NCBI RefSeq assembly: GCF_900129555.1
Contig: NZ_FQWC01000009.1
Coordinates: 186,001 to 250,000, forward strand
Length of the DNA stretch: 64,000 nucleotides
DNA from: Flavobacterium defluvii
GTDB lineage: Bacteria; Bacteroidota; Bacteroidia; Flavobacteriales; Flavobacteriaceae
Reading direction: 5' to 3'
Shown here: positions 50,601 through 59,920 of the stretch, piece after piece
How positions within the stretch are numbered: position 1 is the first letter of the stretch
Layout of the letters: each line of letters starts with the position of its first letter
Position numbers and translations under genes: made by a program
Notes under the pieces: generated by a model
Databases searched by the model: none
The model's input: the letters and a program-made list of their open reading frames with translations, nothing else
Told to the model about the DNA's origin: nothing

Positions 50601-52286
50601 CTATCGGCTGTATTTCCTTTTTCTGATAAAGGTAAATATTAACCCGAAAACCAATAAAATAAGGATTGGAAGCCCGATAGTTATGAATTGTGTTGTAGTA
50701 TAATTTTCGTAAACTTTTTCTTTATCTAACAAAGGCAGTTCAACATCTTTACTTCTAATGTTAATAAGTCCTGTGTCATCAAGAAGATAATTGACACAAT
50801 TCATCATAAAATCTTTGTTGTCGTAAAGATTTCCTGTTCTTTGATCGTAACCCAATTCAACAGGCAGCATATTTTTATCCAGTTGATTTCTTGCAATATC
50901 TCCGTCTGCAACAACAATCATTTTTGTTGGTTTTCCTTTCGCCTGAAAAGAATTGTCTTTAAATGGCAGAACGCGATTTTCAAAAACCGAATGAAAACTT
51001 CCTTCCAATAAAACAGAAAGGTTTAAATTTCCTTTATTAATATAATCCTGCGGCGTTGTTTTCTCTGTTACAATGTTTAGATTAACTTCAGAAGGAGTTC
51101 CTATTTTTTTAGAATATTGAGACGACTGGAGTAAAACTGTCTTTTTAATTCCGTTTTTTAAAGTATCGATCGGGCTGGCAAAATCAAATTTAATTCCGCC
51201 TAAATTTTTAACGATCGGGTGCTGGCTCGTTGGATAAACCTGAGGTGCAAATTTCCAGATAAAATCCTGATATTGAGTTGCACTTCCTTGTTCTCCAGTC
51301 GCTAGTTTTATTGGACTTCCTTGTTCATCTTTAACCAGATCAGGATTAATTCTGAATCCGTATTTGAAGAACAAATCGTTTAAATTCAAATCTCGTGGAT
51401 ATGCCAAAGTTGCACCCGCCTGATTGTATAAACTATCCATATCTGCTGCAACCTGATCGATTAGCCATAAAGTTTTGCCGCCGTGCATAATGAACTGATC
51501 CAGTACCTCTTTTTCTTCATCTGAAAATTTTTCAGTTGGTTTCGAAATAATAGCGAGATCGTATTTTTTAAGCTCATTTAAAGTTCCGATTGGATTCTTG
51601 GCAACAGAATCTAATGTAATCGGTGCAATGAAATAACTTTCTTTAATTTGACGTAATAATTTACCAATATGAATTTCAGACAATTCGCCGTTTCCTTTTA
51701 TAATGGCAACCTTTTTTTGTCTGTCTTTGGTTACTTTATTAATAGCATCGGCAATTGAATATTCTAAGTGCTGAATTGATCCAATTACTTTTTGAGTAGT
51801 CGAAGCTCCCATAATATTTTTCAATAAAGGAATATTCACTTCTTTGTTGTTGTAAACTGCAACTGCCCACGGAAAAACCATTGCCTGAGATTGTTTTCCT
51901 TTATCGTCAACAGTTATGTTTATTGGTGTAAGTCCTTTTTGGTAAAGAGATTTTACCATTTCCATGCTTTCGTCTTCGTTTTCCAACGGATTGACGAACT
52001 CAAAAACGATATTACTGTTATAAGCCTGAAATTCTTCCAGTAATTGTTTGGTTTCCTGCTGCAAACGTCTAAAATCTGCAGGAAGATCGCCCTGCATATA
52101 AATCTTAATCGATAATGGGTTTTTAATCTGTTTTACGATTTGTAAAGAAGTTGGTGATAAAGTATACCGTTTGTCTTTGGTTAAATCAAAACGATGAAAA
52201 AATAAGTTTCCGAGAACATTTAAAACAATTAAAATAAAAATTGTAATGCCTAATGCCTTTAAATTTAATTTATTAGATGCTTTCAT
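50601..52286 (-). CDS. gldG: Gliding motility ABC transporter component GldG
   Basis: The 561-residue protein has one N-terminal membrane segment (about 12-30), a large extracytoplasmic region of the ABC-transporter auxiliary type (about 40-520; VVADGDIARNQL near its end) and one C-terminal membrane segment (about 535-555) followed by basic residues. GldG with GldF and the ATPase GldA forms an ABC transporter required for gliding in Flavobacterium johnsoniae. Its ATG overlaps the gldF stop by one base (TAATG), showing translational coupling. gldA is not in the window, as is usual because it is encoded elsewhere. Confidence 0.93.
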   Translation of the reverse strand: MKASNKLNLKALGITIFILIVLNVLGNLFFHRFDLTKDKRYTLSPTSLQIVKQIKNPLSIKIYMQGDLPADFRRLQQETKQLLEEFQAYNSNIVFEFVNPLENEDESMEMVKSLYQKGLTPINITVDDKGKQSQAMVFPWAVAVYNNKEVNIPLLKNIMGASTTQKVIGSIQHLEYSIADAINKVTKDRQKKVAIIKGNGELSEIHIGKLLRQIKESYFIAPITLDSVAKNPIGTLNELKKYDLAIISKPTEKFSDEEKEVLDQFIMHGGKTLWLIDQVAADMDSLYNQAGATLAYPRDLNLNDLFFKYGFRINPDLVKDEQGSPIKLATGEQGSATQYQDFIWKFAPQVYPTSQHPIVKNLGGIKFDFASPIDTLKNGIKKTVLLQSSQYSKKIGTPSEVNLNIVTEKTTPQDYINKGNLNLSVLLEGSFHSVFENRVLPFKDNSFQAKGKPTKMIVVADGDIARNQLDKNMLPVELGYDQRTGNLYDNKDFMMNCVNYLLDDTGLINIRSKDVELPLLDKEKVYENYTTTQFITIGLPILILLVFGLIFTFIRKRKYSR

Positions 52287-53011
52287 TACGCTTTAAATGA
52301 TTTTAATTGATAAACGGTAAAAGATAAAAACAAAACGCTGATGCTCAAAAAGTAAATAACATCGCGGGTATCAATAACGCCACGGCTCATACTTTTAAAA
52401 TGATCCTGCATTCCGAATGCTGAAATTATGTTTGATTCTCCCGGAACTAATGAAGCCAGACCTTCAAAACCAAAATAAAATATGAAACACAAAAACACTG
52501 AAATTATAAATGCAACGATTTGATTTTCTGATAGAGTAGAAGTGAAGATGCCAATTGCTGAATAGGAAGCTATCAGAAATAATAATCCGAAATAAGAACC
52601 AATCGTGCTTCCCATATCGATATTTCCTTCTGGTGAACCTAAACTTGAAATTACTTCTACGTAAATAAAAGTTGGAATTATAGCCAGAATAATCAGAAAA
52701 AAAGATCCTAGAAATTTTCCGTTTACAATCTGCCAGATTGATAATGGTTTAGTCAAAAGCAATTCAAGAGTTCCTTGTTTTCTTTCATCAGAAAAACTTC
52801 TCATGGTTACGGCCGGAATAAGGAAAATTAAAATCCAGGGTGTTAAAGTAAAAAACGGTGTCAAATCAGCATAACCAGTATCTAATATATTGTATTCACC
52901 TTTAAATACCCATAAAAAAAGTCCGTTGCTGATTAAGAAAATCGCAATGACCAAATAGCCAATAGGAGAGCCAAAAAAGGATTTTATTTCTCTTAAAATG
53001 ATTGATTTCAT
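52286..53011 (-). CDS. gldF: Gliding motility ABC transporter permease GldF
   Basis: The 241-residue protein is an ABC-2-type permease with six hydrophobic segments (first at about 15-38, last at about 215-235) and the GldF-type stretch RSFSDERKQGTLELLLTKPL (about 67-86). It partners GldG, encoded by the overlapping downstream gene, and the GldA ATPase. The pair is a marker for gliding Bacteroidota. A hairpin repeat separates it from the monooxygenase-like gene upstream. Confidence 0.94.
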   Translation of the reverse strand: MKSIILREIKSFFGSPIGYLVIAIFLISNGLFLWVFKGEYNILDTGYADLTPFFTLTPWILIFLIPAVTMRSFSDERKQGTLELLLTKPLSIWQIVNGKFLGSFFLIILAIIPTFIYVEVISSLGSPEGNIDMGSTIGSYFGLLFLIASYSAIGIFTSTLSENQIVAFIISVFLCFIFYFGFEGLASLVPGESNIISAFGMQDHFKSMSRGVIDTRDVIYFLSISVLFLSFTVYQLKSFKA

Positions 53012-53038
53012 TTGTGTTTTTTGTTTTTATTGTTTCAT

Positions 53039-53087
53039 GTTTCATGTTTCAAGTTCTCCACTTAACGTGAAACTTGAAACATGAAAC
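53039..53087. repeat. Hairpin repeat between gldF and the monooxygenase-like gene
   Basis: GTTTCATGTTTCAAGTT (53039-53055) is the exact reverse complement of 53071-53087, with a 15-base loop. The right arm reaches the first base of the upstream gene's stop codon. It may act as a terminator, but lacks a clear T-tract and resembles the TTTCAGG-type repeats at 49039. Confidence 0.75.
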
Positions 53088-53383
53088 TAATTTAAACTAA
53101 CCAATTTATCAACGCTCCACGCTTCTGGTTTTGCATTGAATAATTTTTTTGTAAAATCCCAAACGGTATTAAATAATTCAGATTGTCTGTAATTTTCTAA
53201 ATCTGCTTCGGTTTCCCAATAACTATAGGTAAAGAAAATACATTTATCATTTTTATCCTGATACAATTCTAAAAAACGATTTCCATCTGCATTTCGTATT
53301 TTATCTTTCACCGATTCAAAATTCTCCAGAAAAGCCGGAATTTTTTCTTCGTGAAAACTCATTTTTACTATTCTTACGAACAT
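53087..53383 (-). CDS. Antibiotic-biosynthesis-monooxygenase-like (ABM) protein
   Basis: I start at the ATG at 53383 (MFVRIVKMSFHEE), where the ABM fold begins; the frame is open 27 codons further upstream into repeat-like DNA. The 98-residue protein is a dimeric ferredoxin-like alpha/beta barrel: an MFVRIVKMSF strand, ENFESVKDKIRNADGN, a CIFFTYSYWETEADLENYRQS core and a C-terminal strand. Family members include quinol monooxygenases and haem-degrading proteins; the role here is unknown. Confidence 0.8.
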   Translation of the reverse strand: MFVRIVKMSFHEEKIPAFLENFESVKDKIRNADGNRFLELYQDKNDKCIFFTYSYWETEADLENYRQSELFNTVWDFTKKLFNAKPEAWSVDKLVSLN

Positions 53384-53388
53384 GTGTT

Positions 53389-53422
53389 TAATTTTAGATT
53401 TTAGAATGTTGATTTTAGATTT
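53389..53422 (+). repeat. Dispersed intergenic repeat, copy 2
   Basis: This copy matches the 34-base repeat at 43570-43603 in 30 of 34 positions and lies just upstream of the ABM-like gene. Confidence 0.6.
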
Positions 53423-53673
53423 GTTTGAAACCAAAAAGTCTTTACAGGTGCGCAAAAATACCAAAATTGATTGTTCTTTTTAAGAAAAAATAAAATAATC
53501 TAAAGACATGGTTTCTCTACAATTTCGTCATTTCAACATAAAGACAATGACAAAAATAAATTAGATTCAACTTAATAATGAATATTAAAGATAACATTGT
53601 GATTTATTCGATTTAAATTTAATCGTAATCAAAAAACAATGATTTTATTTTGATAATCGATATACAATCTATG

Positions 53674-54012
53674 TTATTCGTTTTCTAAATCAAATTGATT
53701 ACCATGAAAATAATCGTAAGCATAAGATTCAATTTCTCCGCCAGAAATTTCATTGTCATTTTCATCTAATATTTTATACATGTGTTGTTCATCTCCAATT
53801 GATGCTGCTCCATCTAAACCCAGTAGTATTGTATAGAAGGCATCAGTAAGCAATGTTGAAATAATACGTTTTATTTTTTCATTATTGGCTGAATCTAGAT
53901 TCAATTCAGTAATTAAAGTTGAAACAGAACTTTTACTGTCTTTATTGAATGCATCATTCATTAATGATTTTTTTTCTAAATAAAATCCCTTTACAAATTC
54001 TTCAGGTGTCAT
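53674..54012 (-). CDS. Hypothetical protein, 112 residues
   Basis: I do not recognise this family. The ATG at 54012 (MTPEEFVKGFYLEKK) is preferred; an in-frame ATG at 54042 would overlap the upstream gene. The protein is acidic and mostly helical, with a DAFYTILLGLDGAASIGDEQ segment and an acidic C-terminus. No signal peptide or membrane segment is seen. It lies 26 bases after the SAM hydroxide adenosyltransferase gene on the same strand, so it is probably in its operon. Confidence 0.7.
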   Translation of the reverse strand: MTPEEFVKGFYLEKKSLMNDAFNKDSKSSVSTLITELNLDSANNEKIKRIISTLLTDAFYTILLGLDGAASIGDEQHMYKILDENDNEISGGEIESYAYDYFHGNQFDLENE

Positions 54013-54038
54013 AATTTTAATAGTATTTAAGTTTTTGA

Positions 54039-54869
54039 TCAAGAAAACTTAATCGTAATCACATCACGATAATTTAATCCAAGCAGGCTATTAGCAGAAC
54101 CCACTTTAGAAGGATTGCTTCTAAAAATGGCGATTTCCAGAAAGCCGGCTTCATTAAAAATCGCCAGTTTTTCGCCTTCATAAGTTTTAATCGGATATTT
54201 TTCAGAAGTTGCTATAGCCGAATAATTTGGCAGAATAGTTTTAATACTTTTTGGTTTCATTTCGATTTCATAAGGACGTCCGCGTGAAACTTCCAAAAAT
54301 TGTTTTTTTGAAATATTTGTCACAACGTTTCCAAAATGATCAATATAAATAACGTAACCTTTTAGCGAATTTCCATCGGCGGCGACAACCGCTTGTAATT
54401 CGGTTACTTCCTTAATGGTTTGAATTTCTTTGCCAATAACATTCAGTAAACCGCCTTTTGCAATATGGCAGGCAACTTGTATAAAGATATCAAGATCAGT
54501 ATATTCGACAGGAAAACGATCATGAATGTTAATTTCGACAATTTTTTGCGGTACAATCTTTTGCGTAAGCATGCTGAGAATTCCGTTATCTGCACAAATA
54601 AAGAAATGATCGTTCCACTGCATGGCAATATGCTGGTTTTCTTTATTGCGTTCGATATCGACTCCAATTAAGTGTACAGTACCTTTTGGAAAGCTCAAAT
54701 AAGATGCCCCAACAATGTAACTTGCTTCTGCTGTGTTAAATGGATCAATGTCGTGTGAAATATCAATAATTTTTGCATCTGGAAGTTCCGAAATGATTTT
54801 ACCCTTCAGCGAACCCACAAAGTGGTCTTTTAAGCCGTAATCTGTAGTAAGGGTAATTATTGACATCAT
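54039..54869 (-). CDS. SAM hydroxide adenosyltransferase (DUF62 family)
   Basis: The 276-residue protein begins MMSIITLTTDYGLKDHFVGS (either Met could start) and shows the family landmarks: DISHDIDPFNTAEASYIV, GTVHLIGVDIERN, FICADNGILSML and VIYIDHFGNVVTNI. These enzymes split S-adenosylmethionine to adenosine and methionine using activated water, and are related to fluorinases. The gene is divergent from the PhoH-like gene. No signal peptide is present, so it acts in the cytoplasm. Confidence 0.9.
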   Translation of the reverse strand: MMSIITLTTDYGLKDHFVGSLKGKIISELPDAKIIDISHDIDPFNTAEASYIVGASYLSFPKGTVHLIGVDIERNKENQHIAMQWNDHFFICADNGILSMLTQKIVPQKIVEINIHDRFPVEYTDLDIFIQVACHIAKGGLLNVIGKEIQTIKEVTELQAVVAADGNSLKGYVIYIDHFGNVVTNISKKQFLEVSRGRPYEIEMKPKSIKTILPNYSAIATSEKYPIKTYEGEKLAIFNEAGFLEIAIFRSNPSKVGSANSLLGLNYRDVITIKFS

Positions 54870-55161
54870 TTTGTTTATAACTATTGATAGTATTTAACTC
54901 TAAAATTTATTAAATTTGAGAAATGCAAATCTAGTAATAGTAAATGCAAATTGAAAGAAAGAAAAGACAATTTGCAATTTTTAAAGTAAAGTAACTGTTA
55001 TAATAGTCTCAGTTATCGGTTTCAGTTTTCAGACTCTTATAAATGTATAAATATTTGCCTTAAACAACTGCCACTGTGTACTGCGACTGTCAACTCATAA
55101 AAGATACCCGACAACAATAGATTTACAAAACAAATTTATTTTTAATTTAAATTTATCTCAT

Positions 55162-56112
55162 TTGAACGAAAGAATTATTGAGCTTATAGACATTGCTCCA
55201 AAAGACTTTTGGGGCGCACAGGATTCTCATCTTGAAATTATTAAAAAGTACTACCCAAAGCTTAAAATAGTAGCGCGAGGGACAACTTTAAAAGCTTTTG
55301 GCGAAAAAGATGTTTTAGATGAATTCGAAAAGAGATTTCAGAGGCTGATGCTTCATTTTACCAGATACAACAACATCGACGATAATGTAATTGAACGTGT
55401 AATAATGAGTGATGGTCAGGATGAAAAAAAAGCATACGATCATGACAAAATATTGGTTCACGGTGTTGGAGGTAAAATCGTAAAAGCCATGACACCAAAC
55501 CAGCAGCTGCTGGTTGATACAGTCAAAAAAAACGATATGGTTTTTGCAGTCGGGCCAGCCGGAACAGGAAAAACTTACACTGGTGTTGCAATGGCTGTGA
55601 AAATGCTGAAGGATAAAGAAGTAAAAAGGATCATATTGACACGACCGGCGGTTGAAGCTGGAGAAAATTTAGGGTTTTTACCCGGCGATATGAAAGAAAA
55701 ACTTGATCCGTATATGCAGCCGCTTTATGATGCATTGCGCGACATGATTCCAAACGAAAAACTTGAAGATTATATTCTGAAAGGAATTATTCAGATTGCA
55801 CCTTTGGCTTTTATGCGCGGACGTACGCTTGACAATGCTTTTGTAATACTTGACGAAGCTCAAAACACCACACATTCGCAGATGAAAATGTTTTTGACCC
55901 GTATGGGAAAAAATGCCAAATTCATGATTACAGGAGATCCTGGACAGGTCGATTTACCACGCAGAACTATTTCGGGACTTAAAGAAGCACTTTTGGTTCT
56001 AAAAGATATAGAAGGCATCGGAATTATTTATCTGGATGATAAAGATATCGTACGTCACCGATTAGTGAAAAAGGTAATCGACGCTTATAAACAAATAGAA
56101 AATCACGACTAA
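55162..56112 (+). CDS. PhoH family ATPase
   Basis: The start is TTG at 55162 (reads NERIIELIDIAPKDFWG after the initiator); no suitable ATG precedes the conserved N-terminus. The 316-residue protein has an N-terminal KH-like region (about 30-70) and a PhoH nucleotide-binding domain (about 110-316) with Walker A GPAGTGKT (131-138) and Walker B VILDEAQN (D231, E232). PhoH proteins are cytoplasmic ATPases, probably linked to RNA metabolism. Its position ahead of purC, with two genes in between, fits a housekeeping stretch. Confidence 0.92.
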   Translation: MNERIIELIDIAPKDFWGAQDSHLEIIKKYYPKLKIVARGTTLKAFGEKDVLDEFEKRFQRLMLHFTRYNNIDDNVIERVIMSDGQDEKKAYDHDKILVHGVGGKIVKAMTPNQQLLVDTVKKNDMVFAVGPAGTGKTYTGVAMAVKMLKDKEVKRIILTRPAVEAGENLGFLPGDMKEKLDPYMQPLYDALRDMIPNEKLEDYILKGIIQIAPLAFMRGRTLDNAFVILDEAQNTTHSQMKMFLTRMGKNAKFMITGDPGQVDLPRRTISGLKEALLVLKDIEGIGIIYLDDKDIVRHRLVKKVIDAYKQIENHD

Positions 56113-56291
56113 AGTTTAATTTTTTTAGCCAAATGTTAAATGTAAATCGTAAAATGTGTTTTAGCATTTATTATATTCGTTTTATTCATGTTCTTTTTAG
56201 AAATGAGTAAAACGAATATTTTTTTAAAGATGTTTTGCCAAAACAAAATCTTTTTTTGATTTAATATTATTTAAAGAAATAAACCAACCAA

Positions 56292-56654
56292 ATGAAGACA
56301 ATAGATGATTTTTACTTAAACGTTGAAGAGCCTATTAAAGGAACATTTCTGGCATTAAAAGATATTATTTTAAAGCAAGACAAAGACATTACACATGTTT
56401 TAAAATACGGAATGCCATTTTTCTGTTATAGAGGAAAAATGTTTTGCTATTTATGGATTCATAAAAAATTTAAAAAACCTTATATAGGGATTGTAGAAGG
56501 AAAACATTTTGATGAATCTTTTTTAATTGAGGAAAGTCGTTCAAGAATGAAAATTATGTTATTTGATTCTAATGAAGATCTTCCCGTAGAACAAATTGAG
56601 TTCGTAATTCAGAAAGCAATAAATTTATATAAATCTGAGATTATTAAGGTTTAA
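56292..56654 (+). CDS. DUF1801 domain protein
   Basis: The 120-residue protein has the DUF1801/YdhG-like pattern: LNVEEPIKGTFLALKDIIL, a central VLKYGMPFFCYRGKMFCYL, a KPYIGIVEG segment and a C-terminal helix. It is cytoplasmic. The fold is shared with iron-chaperone-like proteins, but no function is established. It stands alone, 180 bases after the PhoH-like gene and 137 bases before the HAD gene. Confidence 0.82.
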   Translation: MKTIDDFYLNVEEPIKGTFLALKDIILKQDKDITHVLKYGMPFFCYRGKMFCYLWIHKKFKKPYIGIVEGKHFDESFLIEESRSRMKIMLFDSNEDLPVEQIEFVIQKAINLYKSEIIKV

Positions 56655-56734
56655 ATATTTAAAACGCAGTATTTAACCGAATAGTTAAATAAATAATAAA
56701 CTTGCCTTATTTTAGGCTTTTAAGCCGTTCAAAC

Positions 56735-56766
56735 TTTGTTCAGCTGGGCATAAAACCTTAAATTTG
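56735..56766 (+). promoter_or_regulatory. Promoter of the HAD phosphatase gene
   Basis: TTTG (56735-56738), 20 bases, then TAAATTTG (56759-56766), 24 bases upstream of the ATG at 56791, fit the Bacteroidota promoter form closely. Confidence 0.6.
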
Positions 56767-56790
56767 CTATTATAAATAGTTAATATTAAT

Positions 56791-57621
56791 ATGACAAAAC
56801 TTAAAAATATAAAAGTTGTTGTAAGTGACCTTGACGGAACTTTACTCAACCCTCAACACCGAATTTCAGATTATACAAAATCCATTTTTCAGGAACTTCA
56901 CAATCAAAATTATCTTATTGTTGTTGCTACAGGCCGTCATCATCTTGATGCCATGGCAATTATCGAAACACTGGAAGTTCCGGTTTATCTAGTGAGTTCT
57001 AATGGAGCGAGAATTCATTCACCAAATAAAGAACAATTGTTTTCTTTTAACTTAGACAGCGATGTTGTAAAAGCGGCTTTAAATGTAGAAATCGATCCCG
57101 AAATTACCGTAGTTTTATTTAAAGAAAACGTTTGGCAGACCAATAGAATAAGTGAAAAGCTGAATGCTTATCAATCAGAATTAAATTATCGTCCGGAATT
57201 AGTAGATTATAAAGCGCTGGAAGATTTTGGAGCCATTAAAATATTTTTTTCATGCGATAATCACGAAAAATTAGTAAAACTAAAAGATGATGTTTTAGCC
57301 AATTCTTCGGAACATTTACACCACGCTTTCAGTTTGCCAACTTGTTTGGAATTTATGGATAAATCTATAGATAAAGCAGTTGCAATTGAGCAAGTTCTGG
57401 AAAAAGAAGGTTTTACATTGGCAGAAGCAGTAGCATTTGGAGATGGGTTTAATGATGTACAAATGTTATCTGCGGCAGGAAAAGGTTTAATTATGGGAAA
57501 CGCGCCTTCAATTTTAAAAGAAACACTCCCGGATCTTGAAATTATAAAAACAAATGCCGAAGATGGTGTGGCAAGATACATTGCATCTAAAATATTAGAT
57601 AAAGAATTAGCAGCAGGCTGA
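56791..57621 (+). CDS. Cof-type HAD-IIB family phosphatase
   Basis: The 276-residue protein has HAD motif I SDLDGTLLNP (D13, D15), motif II VVATGR, a type IIB cap (about 85-190), and motifs III/IV with DKAVAIEQVLE and AFGDGFNDVQML. Cof-like phosphatases dephosphorylate sugar phosphates or pyridoxal phosphate in the cytoplasm; the exact substrate is not evident. It has its own promoter and a strong terminator. Confidence 0.9.
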   Translation: MTKLKNIKVVVSDLDGTLLNPQHRISDYTKSIFQELHNQNYLIVVATGRHHLDAMAIIETLEVPVYLVSSNGARIHSPNKEQLFSFNLDSDVVKAALNVEIDPEITVVLFKENVWQTNRISEKLNAYQSELNYRPELVDYKALEDFGAIKIFFSCDNHEKLVKLKDDVLANSSEHLHHAFSLPTCLEFMDKSIDKAVAIEQVLEKEGFTLAEAVAFGDGFNDVQMLSAAGKGLIMGNAPSILKETLPDLEIIKTNAEDGVARYIASKILDKELAAG

Positions 57622-57644
57622 TTTTTTGGAATCAATTATAATAG

Positions 57645-57674
57645 AAATCCCTGAATATATTTCAGGGATTTTTT
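57645..57674 (+). terminator. Terminator after the HAD phosphatase gene
   Basis: AAATCCCTGAA (57645-57655) and TTCAGGGATTT (57661-57671) form a perfect 11-base stem with a 5-base loop, followed by T residues. Confidence 0.88.
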
Positions 57675-57793
57675 GTTTACCCATATATTAAAATTGAAAT
57701 ATTTCACATTTCTTACTTATCTCTTTCTTTTGATGATGAAACTCTGTGAAATAATTTTAAATTTGCATTCATAAAAAACAACACAACAAAATA

Positions 57794-58747
57794 ATGAGTA
57801 ATACAATCACAACCACAAATTTTAATTTTCCGAATCAGAAATCAGTTTACCGAGGAAAAGTTAGAGAAGTTTATAATATAAATGACGAACTTTTGGTAAT
57901 GGTAGCAACCGATAGACTTTCGGCATTTGATGTGGTTTTACCAAAAGGAATTCCTTACAAAGGACAAATCTTAAACCAGATTGCAACAAAATTTATGGAA
58001 TTGACAGAAGATATTGTTCCGAACTGGCTGATTGCAACTCCGGATCCAAACGTTGCTGTTGGACATTTATGCGAACCTTTTAAAGTAGAAATGGTTATAA
58101 GAGGTTATCTTTCAGGACACGCAGCACGTGAATATGCAGCTGGAAGAAAACAAATCTGCGGCGTAACTATGGCCGAAGGGTTAAAAGAAAACGATAAATT
58201 CCCTGAGCCAATTATTACGCCTACTACAAAAGCAGATAATGGTTCTCATGATGAAGATATTTCTCGTGAAGATATTCTATCAAAAGGAATTGTCTCTGAA
58301 GAAGATTATTTAGTTTTAGAAAAATATACTAGAGCATTATTTCAAAGAGGAACTGAAATTGCTGCTGCCCGCGGCTTGATTTTAGTTGATACAAAATACG
58401 AATTCGGAAAAACGAAAGACGGTGTTATCGTTTTAATTGACGAAATTCACACTCCGGATTCTTCTCGCTATTTTTATGCTGACGGATATGCAGAAAGACA
58501 AGCAAAAGGAGAGGAGCAAAAACAGCTTTCTAAAGAATTTGTTCGCCGCTGGTTAATCGAAAACGGTTTTCAGGGTCAGGAAGGACAACAGATTCCGGAA
58601 ATGACAGATACTTATATTGAATCAGTTTCTGAAAGATACATTGAATTGTACGAGAATATTTTAGGAGAAAAATTTGTAAAAGCCGATATTGACAATATTG
58701 ATCAACGTATTGAAAAAAACGTATTACAATACCTTGCTTCTAAATAG
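57794..58747 (+). CDS. purC: Phosphoribosylaminoimidazolesuccinocarboxamide synthase
   Basis: The 317-residue protein is SAICAR synthetase of purine synthesis, which joins CAIR and aspartate using ATP. Landmarks are YRGKVREVYNI, MVATDRLSAFDVVLPKGIP, VEMVIRGYLSGHA, KADNGSHDEDISRED and LVDTKYEFG. The length fits the longer purC type of Bacteroidota and yeast-like enzymes. It is preceded by a HAD-gene terminator; the GH26 gene follows only 33 bases later without a terminator. Confidence 0.96.
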   Translation: MSNTITTTNFNFPNQKSVYRGKVREVYNINDELLVMVATDRLSAFDVVLPKGIPYKGQILNQIATKFMELTEDIVPNWLIATPDPNVAVGHLCEPFKVEMVIRGYLSGHAAREYAAGRKQICGVTMAEGLKENDKFPEPIITPTTKADNGSHDEDISREDILSKGIVSEEDYLVLEKYTRALFQRGTEIAAARGLILVDTKYEFGKTKDGVIVLIDEIHTPDSSRYFYADGYAERQAKGEEQKQLSKEFVRRWLIENGFQGQEGQQIPEMTDTYIESVSERYIELYENILGEKFVKADIDNIDQRIEKNVLQYLASK

Positions 58748-58780
58748 TAATTTCGGGTTTTAAACTAACTATTTAAAACC

Positions 58781-59920
58781 ATGAAATTTATAACAAATAA
58801 AAAAACTGCCTTGTTATCTGTATGTATGATAACAGGGCATTTTCTTTTTTCGCAGATTGATAAAAAAGCTACTAAAGAAACCAAAATTTTATATCAAAAT
58901 TTAAAAACTATTTCTAAAAATCATATTTTATTCGGACATCAGCATGCCTTAGAATACGGACACGGCTGGAAAGACGAATCCAATAAATCTGATGTGAAAT
59001 TAGTTACAGGTTCGCATCCCGCAGTCGTAGGAATTGATTTTAGTGGATTTTCTGGACATTCTAAAGAAGAAATCGAAAAAAATAAAACGGTTTTAAAAAA
59101 GAATGTTATTGATACGTATGAACGCGGCGGAATTACAACCGTTTCATGGCATTTTAATAATCCGGCTTCCGGAGGCGGCTTTTATTGGAAAGATTCTGTT
59201 TCGCTCGCTGCGATGTCCTTAATCAAAAAAGATGGTTCACATCATGAACAATACAAAGAAATTTTAAAAACCATTGCTGACTTTGCTCATTCTGTAAAAG
59301 CTAAAGACGGAAAATTAGTTCCGATGATTTTCAGACCTTTTCATGAATTTGACGGTGATTGGTTTTGGTGGGGAAAGAAATATACTTCGCGTGAAGATTT
59401 TATAGAAGTATGGCAGTTTACCGTTTCCTATTTACGCGATACTTTAGGCGTTCATAATTTTATTTATGCATTTTCTCCAGACACAAGATTCAATTCAGAA
59501 TCAGAATATTTAGAACGTTATCCCGGTGATAAATACGTTGATCTATTCGGAATTGATGATTATGGTGACTTCGGGCGAGATAGAAAATATGATTTGGATG
59601 CAGGAGTTAAAAGACTTAAAATAATTTCAGATTTAGCCATTAAAAAGAAAAAATTAGCCGCTTTTACAGAAACAGGTTTAGAATCTGTTCCCAATAAAAC
59701 CTGGTGGACAGATATTTTATTAAAAAGTCTCAAACAAGAAAATATTCAGCTTTCTTATGTTTTAGTTTGGCGTAATGATGTACATAGTCCGACACATTTT
59801 TACGCTCCTTATCTCGGGCAGGTTAGTGCAGCCGATTTTATTGAATTCTATAATGATCCGTTTACATTGTTTGAAAATGATTTAAAGGATATTTATAAGA
59901 AAAAAATAAAGTTAAAATAA
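58781..59920 (+). CDS. GH26 beta-mannanase
   Basis: The 379-residue protein has an N-terminal signal sequence (about 1-25) and a GH26 TIM barrel: FGHQHALEYGHGW, TTVSWHFNNPASGG, FRPFHEFDGDWFWWG with acid/base E189, and AAFTETGLE with nucleophile E297. GH26 enzymes are mostly retaining endo-beta-1,4-mannanases acting on mannan or glucomannan. It is separate from the alpha-mannan locus and lies 33 bases after purC. Other GH26 activities (such as beta-1,3-xylanase) are less likely. Confidence 0.93.
   Translation: MKFITNKKTALLSVCMITGHFLFSQIDKKATKETKILYQNLKTISKNHILFGHQHALEYGHGWKDESNKSDVKLVTGSHPAVVGIDFSGFSGHSKEEIEKNKTVLKKNVIDTYERGGITTVSWHFNNPASGGGFYWKDSVSLAAMSLIKKDGSHHEQYKEILKTIADFAHSVKAKDGKLVPMIFRPFHEFDGDWFWWGKKYTSREDFIEVWQFTVSYLRDTLGVHNFIYAFSPDTRFNSESEYLERYPGDKYVDLFGIDDYGDFGRDRKYDLDAGVKRLKIISDLAIKKKKLAAFTETGLESVPNKTWWTDILLKSLKQENIQLSYVLVWRNDVHSPTHFYAPYLGQVSAADFIEFYNDPFTLFENDLKDIYKKKIKLK

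Noticed and set aside
57261..57635. 124-codon minus-strand frame inside the HAD gene
   Set aside because: Fully antisense to a well-supported phosphatase gene and ends in its terminator region.
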